22,804 nt of DNA from REDI01 sp964586865 (GTDB taxonomy: Bacteria > Myxococcota_A > UBA796 > GCA-2862545), in NCBI GenBank assembly GCA_964586865.1, contig CAZPJM010000047.1:1-22804 (forward strand). Direction: 5' to 3'. Within the stretch, counting starts at the first letter, position 1. The number at the start of each line of letters is the position of its first letter. A program made the translations under genes and the position numbers. Positions 15,075-22,804 of the stretch are shown piece by piece. The notes under the pieces were generated by a model. The model made no database searches, had not been told where the DNA came from, and saw only the letters and a list, made by a program, of their open reading frames with translations.

Positions 15075-15204
15075 GACGACGCTCCCGGGGGCGAGGGAGG
15101 GTGTGTAGTGCGGTCCGCGCCCCGCGGCCGGCCCCCGCCAGCGGGCTGTCGCGCGAACGCCACACGGCCGAGGTCGCCCCGCCCGCAGCCCCGGGCGAGC
15201 CCCC

Positions 15205-17193
15205 CTAGAGGCTCTCGAGGTAGGCCACCAGATCCGCCTTCTGCGCCGGCGAGAGGTGGTCGGTCCGCCCCATGCCGCCCTGCTCGGCCATGTCCACCAG
15301 CGCGGCCAGGGTGGGGGCGCTGCCGTCGTGCAGGTAGGGGGCGGTGGCGGCCACCCCGCGCAGGGTGGGCGTGCGCACGGCGGTGAGCCCGAACATGGGC
15401 CAGGTCTGGGAGTCGGTCAGCAGCGGGCCCGTGTGGCAGTCGGCGCAGCCCGCCTCGCCCTCGAAGACCGCCCTTCCCCGCGCGACGGCATCGGCCCACG
15501 CGGGGTCGTCCACCGCCGCCCCGAGGCCGCCCGGGTAGGGGGTGCTGTCGATGAAGGCCTCCACGTCCCAGGAGGTCTGGGTGTCCGCACCGGTGCCGCC
15601 CATGCGGATCCGCGAGGTGAGACGGACCTCCTCGGCGACGGTCCGCACGTCGTGGGTCCAGGTCACGGGGGCGGTCTCGCTGACCGGACCGGCCAGGGAG
15701 GGCGTCTGGCGGGGCCCGTCCGGGAAGACCCAGGTGGTGCCGTCGTCGCGGCCCTCGAAGTGGCAGGTGGCGCAGGAGATCCCGCCGCCGTGGGCCGCCA
15801 TCTGGCTGTCGGTGGCGCGGAAGAAGGCGCGACGGCCCTCCTCGACGCCGGCGGGCAGGACGGACGGGCCCAGCGAGAGGGGCGCCGCGGCCTCGAGGCC
15901 CAGCACATCGCCGAGGGGCTCGTCTCCGAAGGAGCTGATGTCGGCGCCCAGGCCGCCCAGCGCCTCGATCACCGGCACCTCGGCCAGCCCCCGGTCGAGC
16001 CAGGTCTCCACCACGGCGCGGGTGGGGTCCAGGAAGAGGACCCCGCGGGGGCCGAAGCCGGTGCGCACCGAGACCGCCCCCCGCCGCTCGAACTGGGCCA
16101 TGTCCATGGCGACCCCGTTCGAGCGGGCGCCCTTGCGGTACTGAAGGTCGGACCCCACCTCGAGGGGGACGCCCAGCACCGTCTCGGAGCCCTCCAGGCT
16201 GGCCAGCACCATCAGACCATCCGGCGAGATGGCCGTGCTCGCGATGTAGGAGCGCACCCCCACGAGGGCACCCGGCTCCAGCCCGTCGGCCCCGTGGGCC
16301 ATGCGGAAGCCGGTCACGAGCAGCGAGCGCAGGGTCTCGAGGCGGGGGGTGCCATCGGGCTCGAGCTCGAGGAGGGTGAGGACCGGGTTGGTGCGGCCGG
16401 GGCCGTCGCCCGCGCTGGCGTAGCCGCCCCCGCCGGGGGGAGGAGGCTCACCGGCCCCGTCGTCCCCGGTGACGATGCTGGTGTTGTCCACGTAGAGCAT
16501 GGGCACCACCAGCCGGCGCCCGTCCGGCGTGATGGAGGGGTCGCCGGTGGGCCGGGCGCGGAGGGGGACCTCCACGATGCCGCGGCGCTCCTTCAGGAGC
16601 ACGTGCTCGGGGGCGTCGAGGGTGCGGACGGCCTCGGTGTCCAGGTCCACGTGGTGGATCCGTCCGCGCCGGGCCCCCAGCACGAAGAGGGAGGTGCCGC
16701 GCGGGTGGAGCGCCAGCCACCGCGGCTGCCCGGGGATGGGGAAGCGGCGGGTGATCTCCAGGGTCTCGGTGTCGAACTCCACGACCTCCTCGCCCAGGCC
16801 CACCGCGACCCAGGCGCGCCCGCCGCGATGGGCGACCACGCCCACCGGGTCCGGGCCCACCGCCACCGTGTCCACCGGGCGCAGCCCGCCCGAGGACTCC
16901 TGGAAGACGGCCACAGCGCCGGCGTCGCGCAGGGTGACCAGGACCGTGTCGCCGGCCCGGGCCACCCGCGCCGGGGTCCCGTCCAGGTCGAGGAAGGTCC
17001 CGACGCCCGTGTCGGGGTCGATCACCGCGAGCTGGCGGGCGTCGGGGTGGAGCGCGTAGACGCGCTGCCCGTCGGAGGAGGCGGCCAGGGTGCGGCTGCC
17101 GGTGGGGTGGCTCGGGTCTTCCAGGCCGGCGGGGGCGCAGGCCACGAGGGAGAGAAGCCCGGCCAGGGCGAGCGGGATCGTGAGACGTCGCAT
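15205..17193 (-). CDS. Di-heme cytochrome c peroxidase/MauG-like lipoprotein with beta-propeller
   Basis: This 662-residue protein starts MRRLTIPLALAGLLSLVAC, a lipoprotein signal with Cys19, so it sits on the periplasmic face of a membrane. The N-terminal two thirds carries YVTN-like repeats (for example LAASSDGQRVYALHP and WLALHPRGTSLFVLG), indicating a beta-propeller. The C-terminal third is a bacterial cytochrome c peroxidase/MauG-type module with two heme-binding CxxCH motifs: CATCH (474-478) and CADCH (583-587). The family text RTPTLRGVAATAPYLHDGSAPT follows. It may reduce peroxide or oxidise a partner; the reaction cannot be fixed from sequence. The ATG at 17193 has GGAG 6 nt upstream. 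The open frame extends 37 codons further, but those codons lack a signal peptide. The 5-oxoprolinase gene is divergent. Confidence 0.88.
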   Translation of the reverse strand: MRRLTIPLALAGLLSLVACAPAGLEDPSHPTGSRTLAASSDGQRVYALHPDARQLAVIDPDTGVGTFLDLDGTPARVARAGDTVLVTLRDAGAVAVFQESSGGLRPVDTVAVGPDPVGVVAHRGGRAWVAVGLGEEVVEFDTETLEITRRFPIPGQPRWLALHPRGTSLFVLGARRGRIHHVDLDTEAVRTLDAPEHVLLKERRGIVEVPLRARPTGDPSITPDGRRLVVPMLYVDNTSIVTGDDGAGEPPPPGGGGYASAGDGPGRTNPVLTLLELEPDGTPRLETLRSLLVTGFRMAHGADGLEPGALVGVRSYIASTAISPDGLMVLASLEGSETVLGVPLEVGSDLQYRKGARSNGVAMDMAQFERRGAVSVRTGFGPRGVLFLDPTRAVVETWLDRGLAEVPVIEALGGLGADISSFGDEPLGDVLGLEAAAPLSLGPSVLPAGVEEGRRAFFRATDSQMAAHGGGISCATCHFEGRDDGTTWVFPDGPRQTPSLAGPVSETAPVTWTHDVRTVAEEVRLTSRIRMGGTGADTQTSWDVEAFIDSTPYPGGLGAAVDDPAWADAVARGRAVFEGEAGCADCHTGPLLTDSQTWPMFGLTAVRTPTLRGVAATAPYLHDGSAPTLAALVDMAEQGGMGRTDHLSPAQKADLVAYLESL

Positions 17194-17339
17194 GAGGATC
17201 TCCGTGGGCGCCCGTGCCGTTCCACGAGAGGGTGACACGGATGGGCCTGGCCCGCCAACATTCGCTGCGTGGAATGCGGGGACCGGCTCGCGACGAGCTG
17301 TCATGACGGATGCGGGCTAGGCGCCGACCGGGAGGCAGC
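17194..17339. promoter_or_regulatory. Divergent promoter region, cytochrome lipoprotein and 5-oxoprolinase
   Basis: This 146-bp gap must hold both start regions. It contains several dyads: TTCCACG (17220-17226) with CGTGGAA (17268-17274), GCTCG/CGAGC (17286-17298) and the palindrome GTCATGAC (17300-17307). No good -10/-35 pair is evident. The dyads are operator candidates only. Confidence 0.3.
17330..17335 (+). promoter_or_regulatory. Ribosome binding site deciding the oxoprolinase start
   Basis: GGGAGG lies 4 nt before the GTG at 17340. It favours this start over the in-frame ATG at 17310, because the conserved DRGGTFTD motif then begins at residue 7, as in the family. Confidence 0.8.
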
Positions 17340-20300
17340 GTGCCCAGGACCTTCGTCGACCGCGGCGGCACCTTCACCGACGTGGTGGTCGTGGAGGACG
17401 ACGGGGCGGTGCGGGTGCGCAAGGTCCCCTCCGACCGCGCGGTGGTGGGCGACCTGGCCCGGGGGGAGCTGGTCTTCGGGACGACCGTGGCCACCAACGC
17501 CCTGCTGGAGCGCGCCGGGGTCCCCACCCTCCTCCTGGTGGACGAGGGCCTCGAGGACCTGCCCTGGATCGGCGACATGACCCGCCCGGCCCTGTTCGAG
17601 CCCGAGGCCACCCGGCCCCCTCCCCTGTGCGACCGGGCGGTGGGGGTGCCGGGGCGCATCGCCGCCGATGGCACGGTCGAGGTGGCGCCCGCGCTGCCCG
17701 ACGACCTGGACCTGGAGGGCATCGAAGGGGTGGCGGTGTGCCTGCGGCACGGTCCGGCGGCCCCCGAGGCCGAGGAGGAGCTAGCCGCGGCGGTACGGCG
17801 GAGCGCCCCCGGCGCCCACGTGGTGGCAGGCCACGCGGTGGACCCCGAGGTGGGGCTCCTCGCCCGGGTCGAGACCGCCCTGGTGGACGCGGCCATCACC
17901 CCGGTGCTCCGGAGGGCCCTGGAGCGGGATCGCATCCCCGAGGGAGCCCGCGCCATGCGCTCGGACGGCAGCCTGGTGGACGCCACGGCCCTCCGCGCCC
18001 CCGAGGCGGTGCTGTCGGGTCCGGCGGGGGGCGTGCTGGCGGTGGCGGCCATCGCCGAGCTCGCCGGCTTCGAGCGGGCGGTGGGCCTGGACATGGGGGG
18101 GACGAGCACCGACGTCTGCCGGGTGGACCGGGGTGCCCTCCCCCACCGCGAGGGCCACCTGGAGGTGGCGGGGGTGCGCCTGCGCCGCCCCATGCTCGAG
18201 GTCGAGACCATCGCCGCCGGCGGGGGCTCGGTCCTGACCAGCGACGGCCTGCGCCTCGCGGTGGGCCCCCGCAGCGCCGGCGCCGATCCGGGGCCCCAGT
18301 GCTACGGGCGCGGCGGCCCCCCCACCCTCACCGACGCCGCCCTGGCCTGTGGTCTGGTGGATCCCGAGGCCTTCGACCCGCCCCTGCGCCCGGACCGGGT
18401 GGACCTCCCCGACGAGGCCGAGGCCTTCCTGGACGTGGCCCGGGAGTCCATGGCCGCGGCGGTGCGGCGCCTGGCCACCGCCCGGGGCGTGGATCTGCGC
18501 GACCATGCCCTGGTCGCCTACGGGGGCGCCGCCGGACAGCACGCGGCCGAGGTGGCGGCGCGCCTGGGCATCGACACGGTGCTGGTCCATCCCCTCGCCG
18601 GGGTGCTCTCGGCGTGGGGTCAGTCCCTCGCCCGCCGCGAGGCCACCGCGGTGCGGGCGGTGTGGGCGCCGCTGGAGGACGTCCTCGCCGAGCTCCCCGA
18701 CCGGGTGGCCGCCCTCCGCGACAGCCTCCCCGAGCTGGGCCGGTGGGAGGCCACCGTGGAGCTCCGCCCGCGGGGGACCGACCACGCGCTGGCGGTCCGC
18801 TTCCACCCGGGCGACGGCGCGAACGCCCTCCGCGACCGCTTCGAGGAGGCCCACCGGGAGCGCTACGGCTTCGTCCGCGAGCGCGGCGCCCTCGAGGTCG
18901 TCAACCTGGTGGTCCACGTCGCCGCCCCGGCGCCCACGCCCCCCGAGGTCACCGACGACCCCTGGGGCCTGGGCGACGAGGAGCGAGCCGGGCCGTGCCG
19001 CCTCACCGCCCCCACCACCGCGGTGTGGGTCCCGGAGGGCTGGTGCGCCCGCCGTGAGCGCGGCCTCCTCCGGCTCGACCGCACCACCCGCACCGCCCGG
19101 CCGGCCGCCACCGTCCGGACCCCCCGCGGTGCGGCCCTGTGGGGGCGCCGCTTCATGGCCGTGGCCGAGCAGGCCGGCGAGGTCCTCCAGCGCCTGGCCC
19201 GATCGGTCAACATCCGCGAGCGCCACGACTTCTCGTGCGCGGTCTTCGACGGCTCGGGCCACCTGGTGGCCAACGCCCCCCACATCCCCGTCCACCTGGG
19301 CGCCATGGGCGGGACGGTCCGGGACCTCCTGCGGAACACCCCCGACCTGCCCGACGGCTCGGCCTGGCTCACCAACGATCCCGGGGCCGGGGGCTCCCAC
19401 CTGCCCGACCTCACCGTCGTCACCCCGGTCCATCACGAGGGCCACCGCTTCTTCGTGGCCTGCCGGGGCCACCACGTGGACGTGGGAGGCCTGACCGCCG
19501 GCTCCATGCCCCCGCGCAGCCGCTCCCTCGCCGACGAGGGCCTCGTCCTGCGCCGCCTCCCCCTCCTCCGCGACGGCCGCCTCCGGCCCGACCTGGACGA
19601 GCACCTGGCCGAGAGCCGCGACCCGGCCACCCTCCGGGCCGACCTGGAGGCCCAGGTGGCGGCCAACCACCACGCCGCCCGCCTGCTCCGGGAGCTGGGC
19701 CCCGCCGAGCTGCTGGCCACCTGGATGGGTCACCTGCAGGACGTGGCCGAGGAGGCGGTGGCCCGGGTGCTGGAGGACCTCCCCGCCGGCCGGGCCGAGG
19801 ACACCCTGGACGGGCTGCCGCTCCGGGTGGCCCTGGAGGTCCGCGACGGGCGCCTGCAGGTCGACTTCACGGGCACCGGGGGGCCCCATCCCGGCAACCT
19901 GAACACGCCCCGGGCGGTGGTGCGGGCGGCCGTGCTGTACGCGCTGCGGGTCCTGGTGGACCGGGACCTGCCCCTGAACGAGGGCGCGCTGCGCCGGGTG
20001 GACCTGCACCTGCCGAGCCCCAGCCTGCTGGACCCGCCGGCCGACGCCGCGGTGGTGGGAGGGAACGTGGAGACCTCCCAGCGCCTGGTGGACCTGGTGC
20101 TCCGGGCCACCGGACGCCAGGCTGCGGGGCCGGGCTCCATGAGCAACCTCACCCTGGGAGGAGCGGGGTTCAGCCTCTACGAGACCCTGGGGGGCGGGGA
20201 GGGCGCCAGCGCGCGGGCCCCGGGTGCCACGGCCCGGCAGGTCCACATGACCAACACCCGCGCCACCGACCCCGAGGTGCTGGAGCGCCGCCTGCCGCTG

Positions 20301-20594
20301 CGGGTGATCCGCTTCGGCCGGCGTCCCGACACCGGCGGCGACGGGCAGCACCGGGGCGGCGACGGCCTGGTCCGAGAGCTGGACGTGACCACCGACGCCC
20401 GCGCGGCCCTGCTGGCGGCGTGGCGTCCGGCCGGCAGCCCGGGCCTGAACGGGGCCGGCTCGGGGGTGCCCGGCCGGGCCCGCCTCCGGCGCGAAGGCAC
20501 CTGGGAGGACTGGGACGGGGACCCGGTGGACCTGGCGTCTGGCGACCGGATTCGCGTGGAGACCCCCGGCGGCGGCGGCTGGGACCCGCCCTGA
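17340..20594 (+). CDS. 5-oxoprolinase / hydantoinase A-B fusion
   Basis: This 1084-residue cytoplasmic enzyme fuses the HyuA and HyuB halves, as in ATP-dependent 5-oxoprolinase, which opens 5-oxo-L-proline to glutamate. The N-terminal phosphate motif VDRGGTFTD (6-14) has the Arg typical of oxoprolinases rather than the Val of hydantoinases. A second ATP-site motif is LDMGGTSTD (250-258). SGPAGGV (226-232) and YGGAAGQHA complete the acetate-kinase-like half. The HyuB half starts near 600 with FMAVAEQAGEVLQRLARSVN and contains NAPHIPVHLGAM and NDPGAGGSHLPD. It ends GGGGWDPP, the usual family tail. Eukaryotic and many bacterial forms are about 1200-1290 residues, so this is a compact version. 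N-methylhydantoinase or acetophenone carboxylase activity cannot be excluded. Confidence 0.9.
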   Translation: MPRTFVDRGGTFTDVVVVEDDGAVRVRKVPSDRAVVGDLARGELVFGTTVATNALLERAGVPTLLLVDEGLEDLPWIGDMTRPALFEPEATRPPPLCDRAVGVPGRIAADGTVEVAPALPDDLDLEGIEGVAVCLRHGPAAPEAEEELAAAVRRSAPGAHVVAGHAVDPEVGLLARVETALVDAAITPVLRRALERDRIPEGARAMRSDGSLVDATALRAPEAVLSGPAGGVLAVAAIAELAGFERAVGLDMGGTSTDVCRVDRGALPHREGHLEVAGVRLRRPMLEVETIAAGGGSVLTSDGLRLAVGPRSAGADPGPQCYGRGGPPTLTDAALACGLVDPEAFDPPLRPDRVDLPDEAEAFLDVARESMAAAVRRLATARGVDLRDHALVAYGGAAGQHAAEVAARLGIDTVLVHPLAGVLSAWGQSLARREATAVRAVWAPLEDVLAELPDRVAALRDSLPELGRWEATVELRPRGTDHALAVRFHPGDGANALRDRFEEAHRERYGFVRERGALEVVNLVVHVAAPAPTPPEVTDDPWGLGDEERAGPCRLTAPTTAVWVPEGWCARRERGLLRLDRTTRTARPAATVRTPRGAALWGRRFMAVAEQAGEVLQRLARSVNIRERHDFSCAVFDGSGHLVANAPHIPVHLGAMGGTVRDLLRNTPDLPDGSAWLTNDPGAGGSHLPDLTVVTPVHHEGHRFFVACRGHHVDVGGLTAGSMPPRSRSLADEGLVLRRLPLLRDGRLRPDLDEHLAESRDPATLRADLEAQVAANHHAARLLRELGPAELLATWMGHLQDVAEEAVARVLEDLPAGRAEDTLDGLPLRVALEVRDGRLQVDFTGTGGPHPGNLNTPRAVVRAAVLYALRVLVDRDLPLNEGALRRVDLHLPSPSLLDPPADAAVVGGNVETSQRLVDLVLRATGRQAAGPGSMSNLTLGGAGFSLYETLGGGEGASARAPGATARQVHMTNTRATDPEVLERRLPLRVIRFGRRPDTGGDGQHRGGDGLVRELDVTTDARAALLAAWRPAGSPGLNGAGSGVPGRARLRREGTWEDWDGDPVDLASGDRIRVETPGGGGWDPP

Positions 20595-20613
20595 GCCCAC
20601 CGCGGATGCTCAG
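20591..20613. terminator. Inverted repeat spanning two convergent stop codons
   Basis: CTGAGC (20591-20596) and GCTCAG (20608-20613) are perfect complements with an 11-nt loop. Each arm contains the TGA stop of one convergent gene. The hairpin could act on both transcripts, but it lacks T tracts and may be partly coincidental, since both arms hold a stop codon. Confidence 0.3.
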
Positions 20614-22448
20614 CCGCCCGGGTTGTCGGGGCCGCAGGGGGCGTCGCCGCAGGGGTGGGTGATCCGCCCCTCCAATAGGAAGGTCCGGGTCTGGTCGGCC
20701 ACGCCGGGGAGCCCCCGGATGGTCTCGTGGGCGCCGGTGATCGGGGCCGGCCGGTTCGCATCCGGGGGCGGCGGGGCGTCGGTGGCGTGGAGGGCGAGCC
20801 CCGAACCGTCGTGGGGTGCCGGCACCCGGTCGAGCCCCCAGGGATCCTCGCTCACCGGCCCCACCACGGGCAGGCCGGCGCTGCGGGCCAGGGCCCGGGT
20901 GGTCAGGTTGGGCACCTGCTCATCGTGGAGCGCCTCTTGGAGGAGGACCCGGTCGCCGCCCAGCGCGGGGGCCCAGGACAGCGGATCCACCGGGTCCCAG
21001 TGGAGCTGGGACCAGGCGTAGTGGACCTGGCGATGGAAGGGATCGGTCACCGAGGCGACGTAGAGGGTCTCGAGGGGCGCGAAGTTGCTGGATCGCTCCA
21101 GCATGGTGCCCCACAGGGCGCCGGGCACGTGCAGGACGGCCTCGTCGATGGGGGCACCGGCCGCCAGGAGCACCGCGCCCTCGATGCCGCCGAGCGAGAT
21201 CCCGTAGTAGTCGACATCGGTGCTGGCGAGGCGCTGGCCGTCCCGGCCCCGGAACACGGGGTCGTCCAGGATGGCGCCGTCCCGGAGCGCCTCGACCAGG
21301 GTGCGGACCGCCACCTGGGCCTGCACCAGGCCCGCCGGGATCCGCGGCAGGGTGGTGAAGTCGGTGCCGGCCCCGGTGGCCAGGCCCAGGTCGTCCCGGG
21401 AGAGGCCGGTCCACGGGACCCCCACCGCGATGCAGCCGCACGCCTCGTACAGGTCGAGCACATCGGGGTGATCCTCGCTCGCCAGGTAGAGGCCGGGCCG
21501 ACCGAAGATGCCATGCCCGAAGACCACCACCGGCACGGTGCCGGCCGGGGCGTCGGCCACAGCCTCGGGGACGTGGACCAGCAGGTCGGTGTCGAAGCGG
21601 CCGGTGCGGACCACCTCGGCCGCCGGGTCGATGGCCAGGGTGCCGTCGGGCTCCCGCACCGCCGTCACCGTGAGGGTCCCGCGGGCGGTCCGGAAGGCGG
21701 TGGGGGCCGCCTCGGTGCCCTCCCGCACGTCGTCGAAGACCCAGTCCAGATCGCCCGGGTCCCGCGCGGCCAGAGCGGCTTGGAGGGGGACCCGGCCATC
21801 GTCGATGGGGGCGTCCCAGGCCAGGGCCACCCGCTCGGGGGGGAGGCCGGCGGCCTCGGCGGCCTCGAGCAGCGCGGCGGTGGGTGCCACCAGGGCCTCC
21901 AGGGGCCCCGCGACCCGGTCGTCGACGACCGCCTGGAAGCGGTCGGGGCGGGGCCCCAGCTCGGTCGTGAGCACCACGGCCACGTCGTGGCCCGGGGTCA
22001 GGCGCTCGAGGGGCCGCACCAGCAGCGCGGGCTCGGCCTGATCGGGCCAGGCGTCCAGCTCGGCGAAGACCGGGAGCCAGCGGCCCGCGGTCACATCGAG
22101 GAGTCGGACCGGTCCCTCGCCCGGGGTGGGCGCCCGCCAGGAGGGCAGCACCGCCGGATCCACGGCCGGCCATCGGACGACGAAGGTCTGGGCCGGCGAG
22201 AACCCACGCCGCCAGGCGGTGCCGGCCCCGGGCAGGAGCGCACCCTCGACCGGCGGCAGGCGGTCGGTGCGCACGAAGCCCGCCTCGTCCACGTGCAGCC
22301 ACGAGGGGTAGGGGTCGTCCATGCCGGTGCCCAGCAGCCCCAGGTCGTCGTCGAAGCGGGGAGCGGGCGTGCACGCGGCGGCGGCCAGCGGCCCCAGCAG
22401 CGCGAGGAGCCGGGCCGGGCCCGGTCGAGGACTAGAACTCCTCGTCAT
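20610..22448 (-). CDS. Alpha/beta-hydrolase (lipase-like) lipoprotein
   Basis: This protein of about 612 residues has a lipoprotein signal (LLALLGPLAAAAC, Cys26) and is probably on the cell surface or in the periplasm. The N-terminal part is a predicted beta-rich domain. The hydrolase part shows an oxyanion-hole-like FGHGIFG near 310 and the nucleophile elbow GISLGG with Ser418, a GxSxG. An acid in LHDEQV near 509 and a His near 573 are possible triad members, but this pairing is a guess. The layout recalls surface lipases such as Vibrio VolA, and the substrate is unknown. The frame is open back to 22691, but that extension is an Arg/Pro-rich shadow of the gene upstream. ATG 22448, just after GAGG, is the best start; ATG 22457 is an alternative. 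Its first 17 bases overlap the upstream gene, suggesting coupling. Confidence 0.78.
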   Translation of the reverse strand: MTRSSSPRPGPARLLALLGPLAAAACTPAPRFDDDLGLLGTGMDDPYPSWLHVDEAGFVRTDRLPPVEGALLPGAGTAWRRGFSPAQTFVVRWPAVDPAVLPSWRAPTPGEGPVRLLDVTAGRWLPVFAELDAWPDQAEPALLVRPLERLTPGHDVAVVLTTELGPRPDRFQAVVDDRVAGPLEALVAPTAALLEAAEAAGLPPERVALAWDAPIDDGRVPLQAALAARDPGDLDWVFDDVREGTEAAPTAFRTARGTLTVTAVREPDGTLAIDPAAEVVRTGRFDTDLLVHVPEAVADAPAGTVPVVVFGHGIFGRPGLYLASEDHPDVLDLYEACGCIAVGVPWTGLSRDDLGLATGAGTDFTTLPRIPAGLVQAQVAVRTLVEALRDGAILDDPVFRGRDGQRLASTDVDYYGISLGGIEGAVLLAAGAPIDEAVLHVPGALWGTMLERSSNFAPLETLYVASVTDPFHRQVHYAWSQLHWDPVDPLSWAPALGGDRVLLQEALHDEQVPNLTTRALARSAGLPVVGPVSEDPWGLDRVPAPHDGSGLALHATDAPPPPDANRPAPITGAHETIRGLPGVADQTRTFLLEGRITHPCGDAPCGPDNPGG

Positions 22449-22804
22449 CCTCGTCATCGAAGGCGATGATGGTCTGACCGGCCCGCGGCTTCTTCTTCTT
22501 CTCGGGCTCGTCGGTGGGCGGCGGCGGGGGCGGCGCCACCCCGGGCGGCGGCGGAGCGACCACGGTGGGGGCCTCGTCCTCGTCGGGCTCGCTGGCCGGC
22601 ACCGGATCCGCGGGGGGCTCGGGCGGCTTGGTCTCGGCCTGGGGCAGCTTGTCGTCGAGGGCCTTGGCGTCGTCCCCATCATCCGCCGCATCCCCCCCCT
22701 TGTTGCGGCGCAGCACGAAGATGATGCCGCCGACGATGGCCACCAGGAACAGGACGCAGCACAGCAGACTGCACAGGACGCCGAGCAGGGAGGGGAGAAG
22801 ATCC
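22432..22804 (-). CDS. Single-pass membrane protein with acidic/proline-rich tail, 5' end at contig edge
   Basis: The open frame enters from the contig end and reads DLLPSLLGVLCSLLCCVLFL, then VAIVGGIIFVLRR, one long transmembrane helix with three Cys followed by positive residues. About 90 cytoplasmic residues follow: Asp/Glu/Pro-rich text with poly-Pro (PPPPGVAPPPPPP), a KKKK patch and the acidic end TIIAFDDEDDEEF. The last base of the window is the third base of the preceding codon (xxG), so the true ATG or GTG may lie exactly at the edge; a GTG at 22743 would cut the helix and is unlikely. No family is recognised. It overlaps the start of the lipase-like lipoprotein gene, so both are probably one transcript. 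A membrane-tethered adaptor is one possibility, unproven. Confidence 0.65.
   Translation of the reverse strand, partial: DLLPSLLGVLCSLLCCVLFLVAIVGGIIFVLRRNKGGDAADDGDDAKALDDKLPQAETKPPEPPADPVPASEPDEDEAPTVVAPPPPGVAPPPPPPTDEPEKKKKPRAGQTIIAFDDEDDEEF

Noticed and set aside
15256..17235. 659-codon open frame opposite the cytochrome lipoprotein gene
   Set aside because: The minus-strand protein has heme motifs and a signal peptide; this one has only biased composition.
17248..17266. Sigma-54-like promoter (TGGCCC followed by TTCGC)
   Set aside because: Spacing between the -24 and -12 elements is wrong and the TTGC element is not matched.
17194..17304. 37-codon N-terminal extension of the cytochrome lipoprotein
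   Set aside because: It would bury the lipoprotein signal peptide. ATG 17193 has a ribosome binding site and a proper signal directly after it.
17781..20600. 939-codon open frame opposite the oxoprolinase gene
   Set aside because: Low-complexity antisense shadow of a recognised enzyme gene; no motif or ribosome binding site.
22449..22691. Arg/Pro-rich N-terminal extension of the hydrolase lipoprotein
   Set aside because: It is an out-of-frame reading of the upstream acidic membrane protein gene and would place the signal peptide internally.

Overview
The window is a very GC-rich bacterial contig. Sampled 60-base blocks of the core genes reach about 75% G+C, and GTG starts are common. It begins with 24 bases of Illumina sequencing adapter, so genomic sequence starts at base 25, and it ends inside a gene. 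The organism is inferred to be Myxococcota or a close relative. The reasons are the extreme GC, several secreted lipoproteins (one with an Asp-Thr-Asp-Pro linker), a TadG-like von Willebrand A protein, and a cytochrome peroxidase/beta-propeller lipoprotein. No 16S or other marker confirms this.

Layout. (1) 25-5549, minus strand: a DNA-repair block of lhr (giant helicase), nei (endonuclease VIII family glycosylase) starting right after the lhr stop, and a secreted protein cut by the contig edge that overlaps nei. (2) 5667-6932, minus strand: a TadG-like vWA gene with visibly lower GC, bracketed by a 43-bp direct repeat (5612-5654 and 7188-7230, one mismatch). (3) 7271-13630, plus strand: a phytoene desaturase-type oxidoreductase, moaB, a LOV-domain hybrid histidine kinase, a YegS-type lipid kinase, and a cysteine-rich lipoprotein with a DTDP linker. 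(4) 13617-17193, minus strand: glgA and a di-heme c-type cytochrome lipoprotein with a beta-propeller. (5) 17340-20594, plus strand: a fused 5-oxoprolinase/hydantoinase. (6) 20610-22804, minus strand: an alpha/beta-hydrolase lipoprotein that overlaps a membrane-anchored acidic protein running off the contig.

How the genes may work together. lhr-nei is a repair pair also adjacent in mycobacteria. The most suggestive functional grouping is a blue-light (LOV) sensor kinase about 0.9 kb downstream of a carotenoid-type desaturase, which would fit light-controlled pigment synthesis; this is inference only. The rest reads as chromosomal housekeeping plus cell-envelope genes. I see no CRISPR array, phage, transposase, rRNA or tRNA. 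I do not find a clear new multi-gene system. The best leads are the repeat-bracketed vWA module, the light-sensor neighbourhood, and several stem-loops in gene junctions, one of which would pair with a ribosome binding site.
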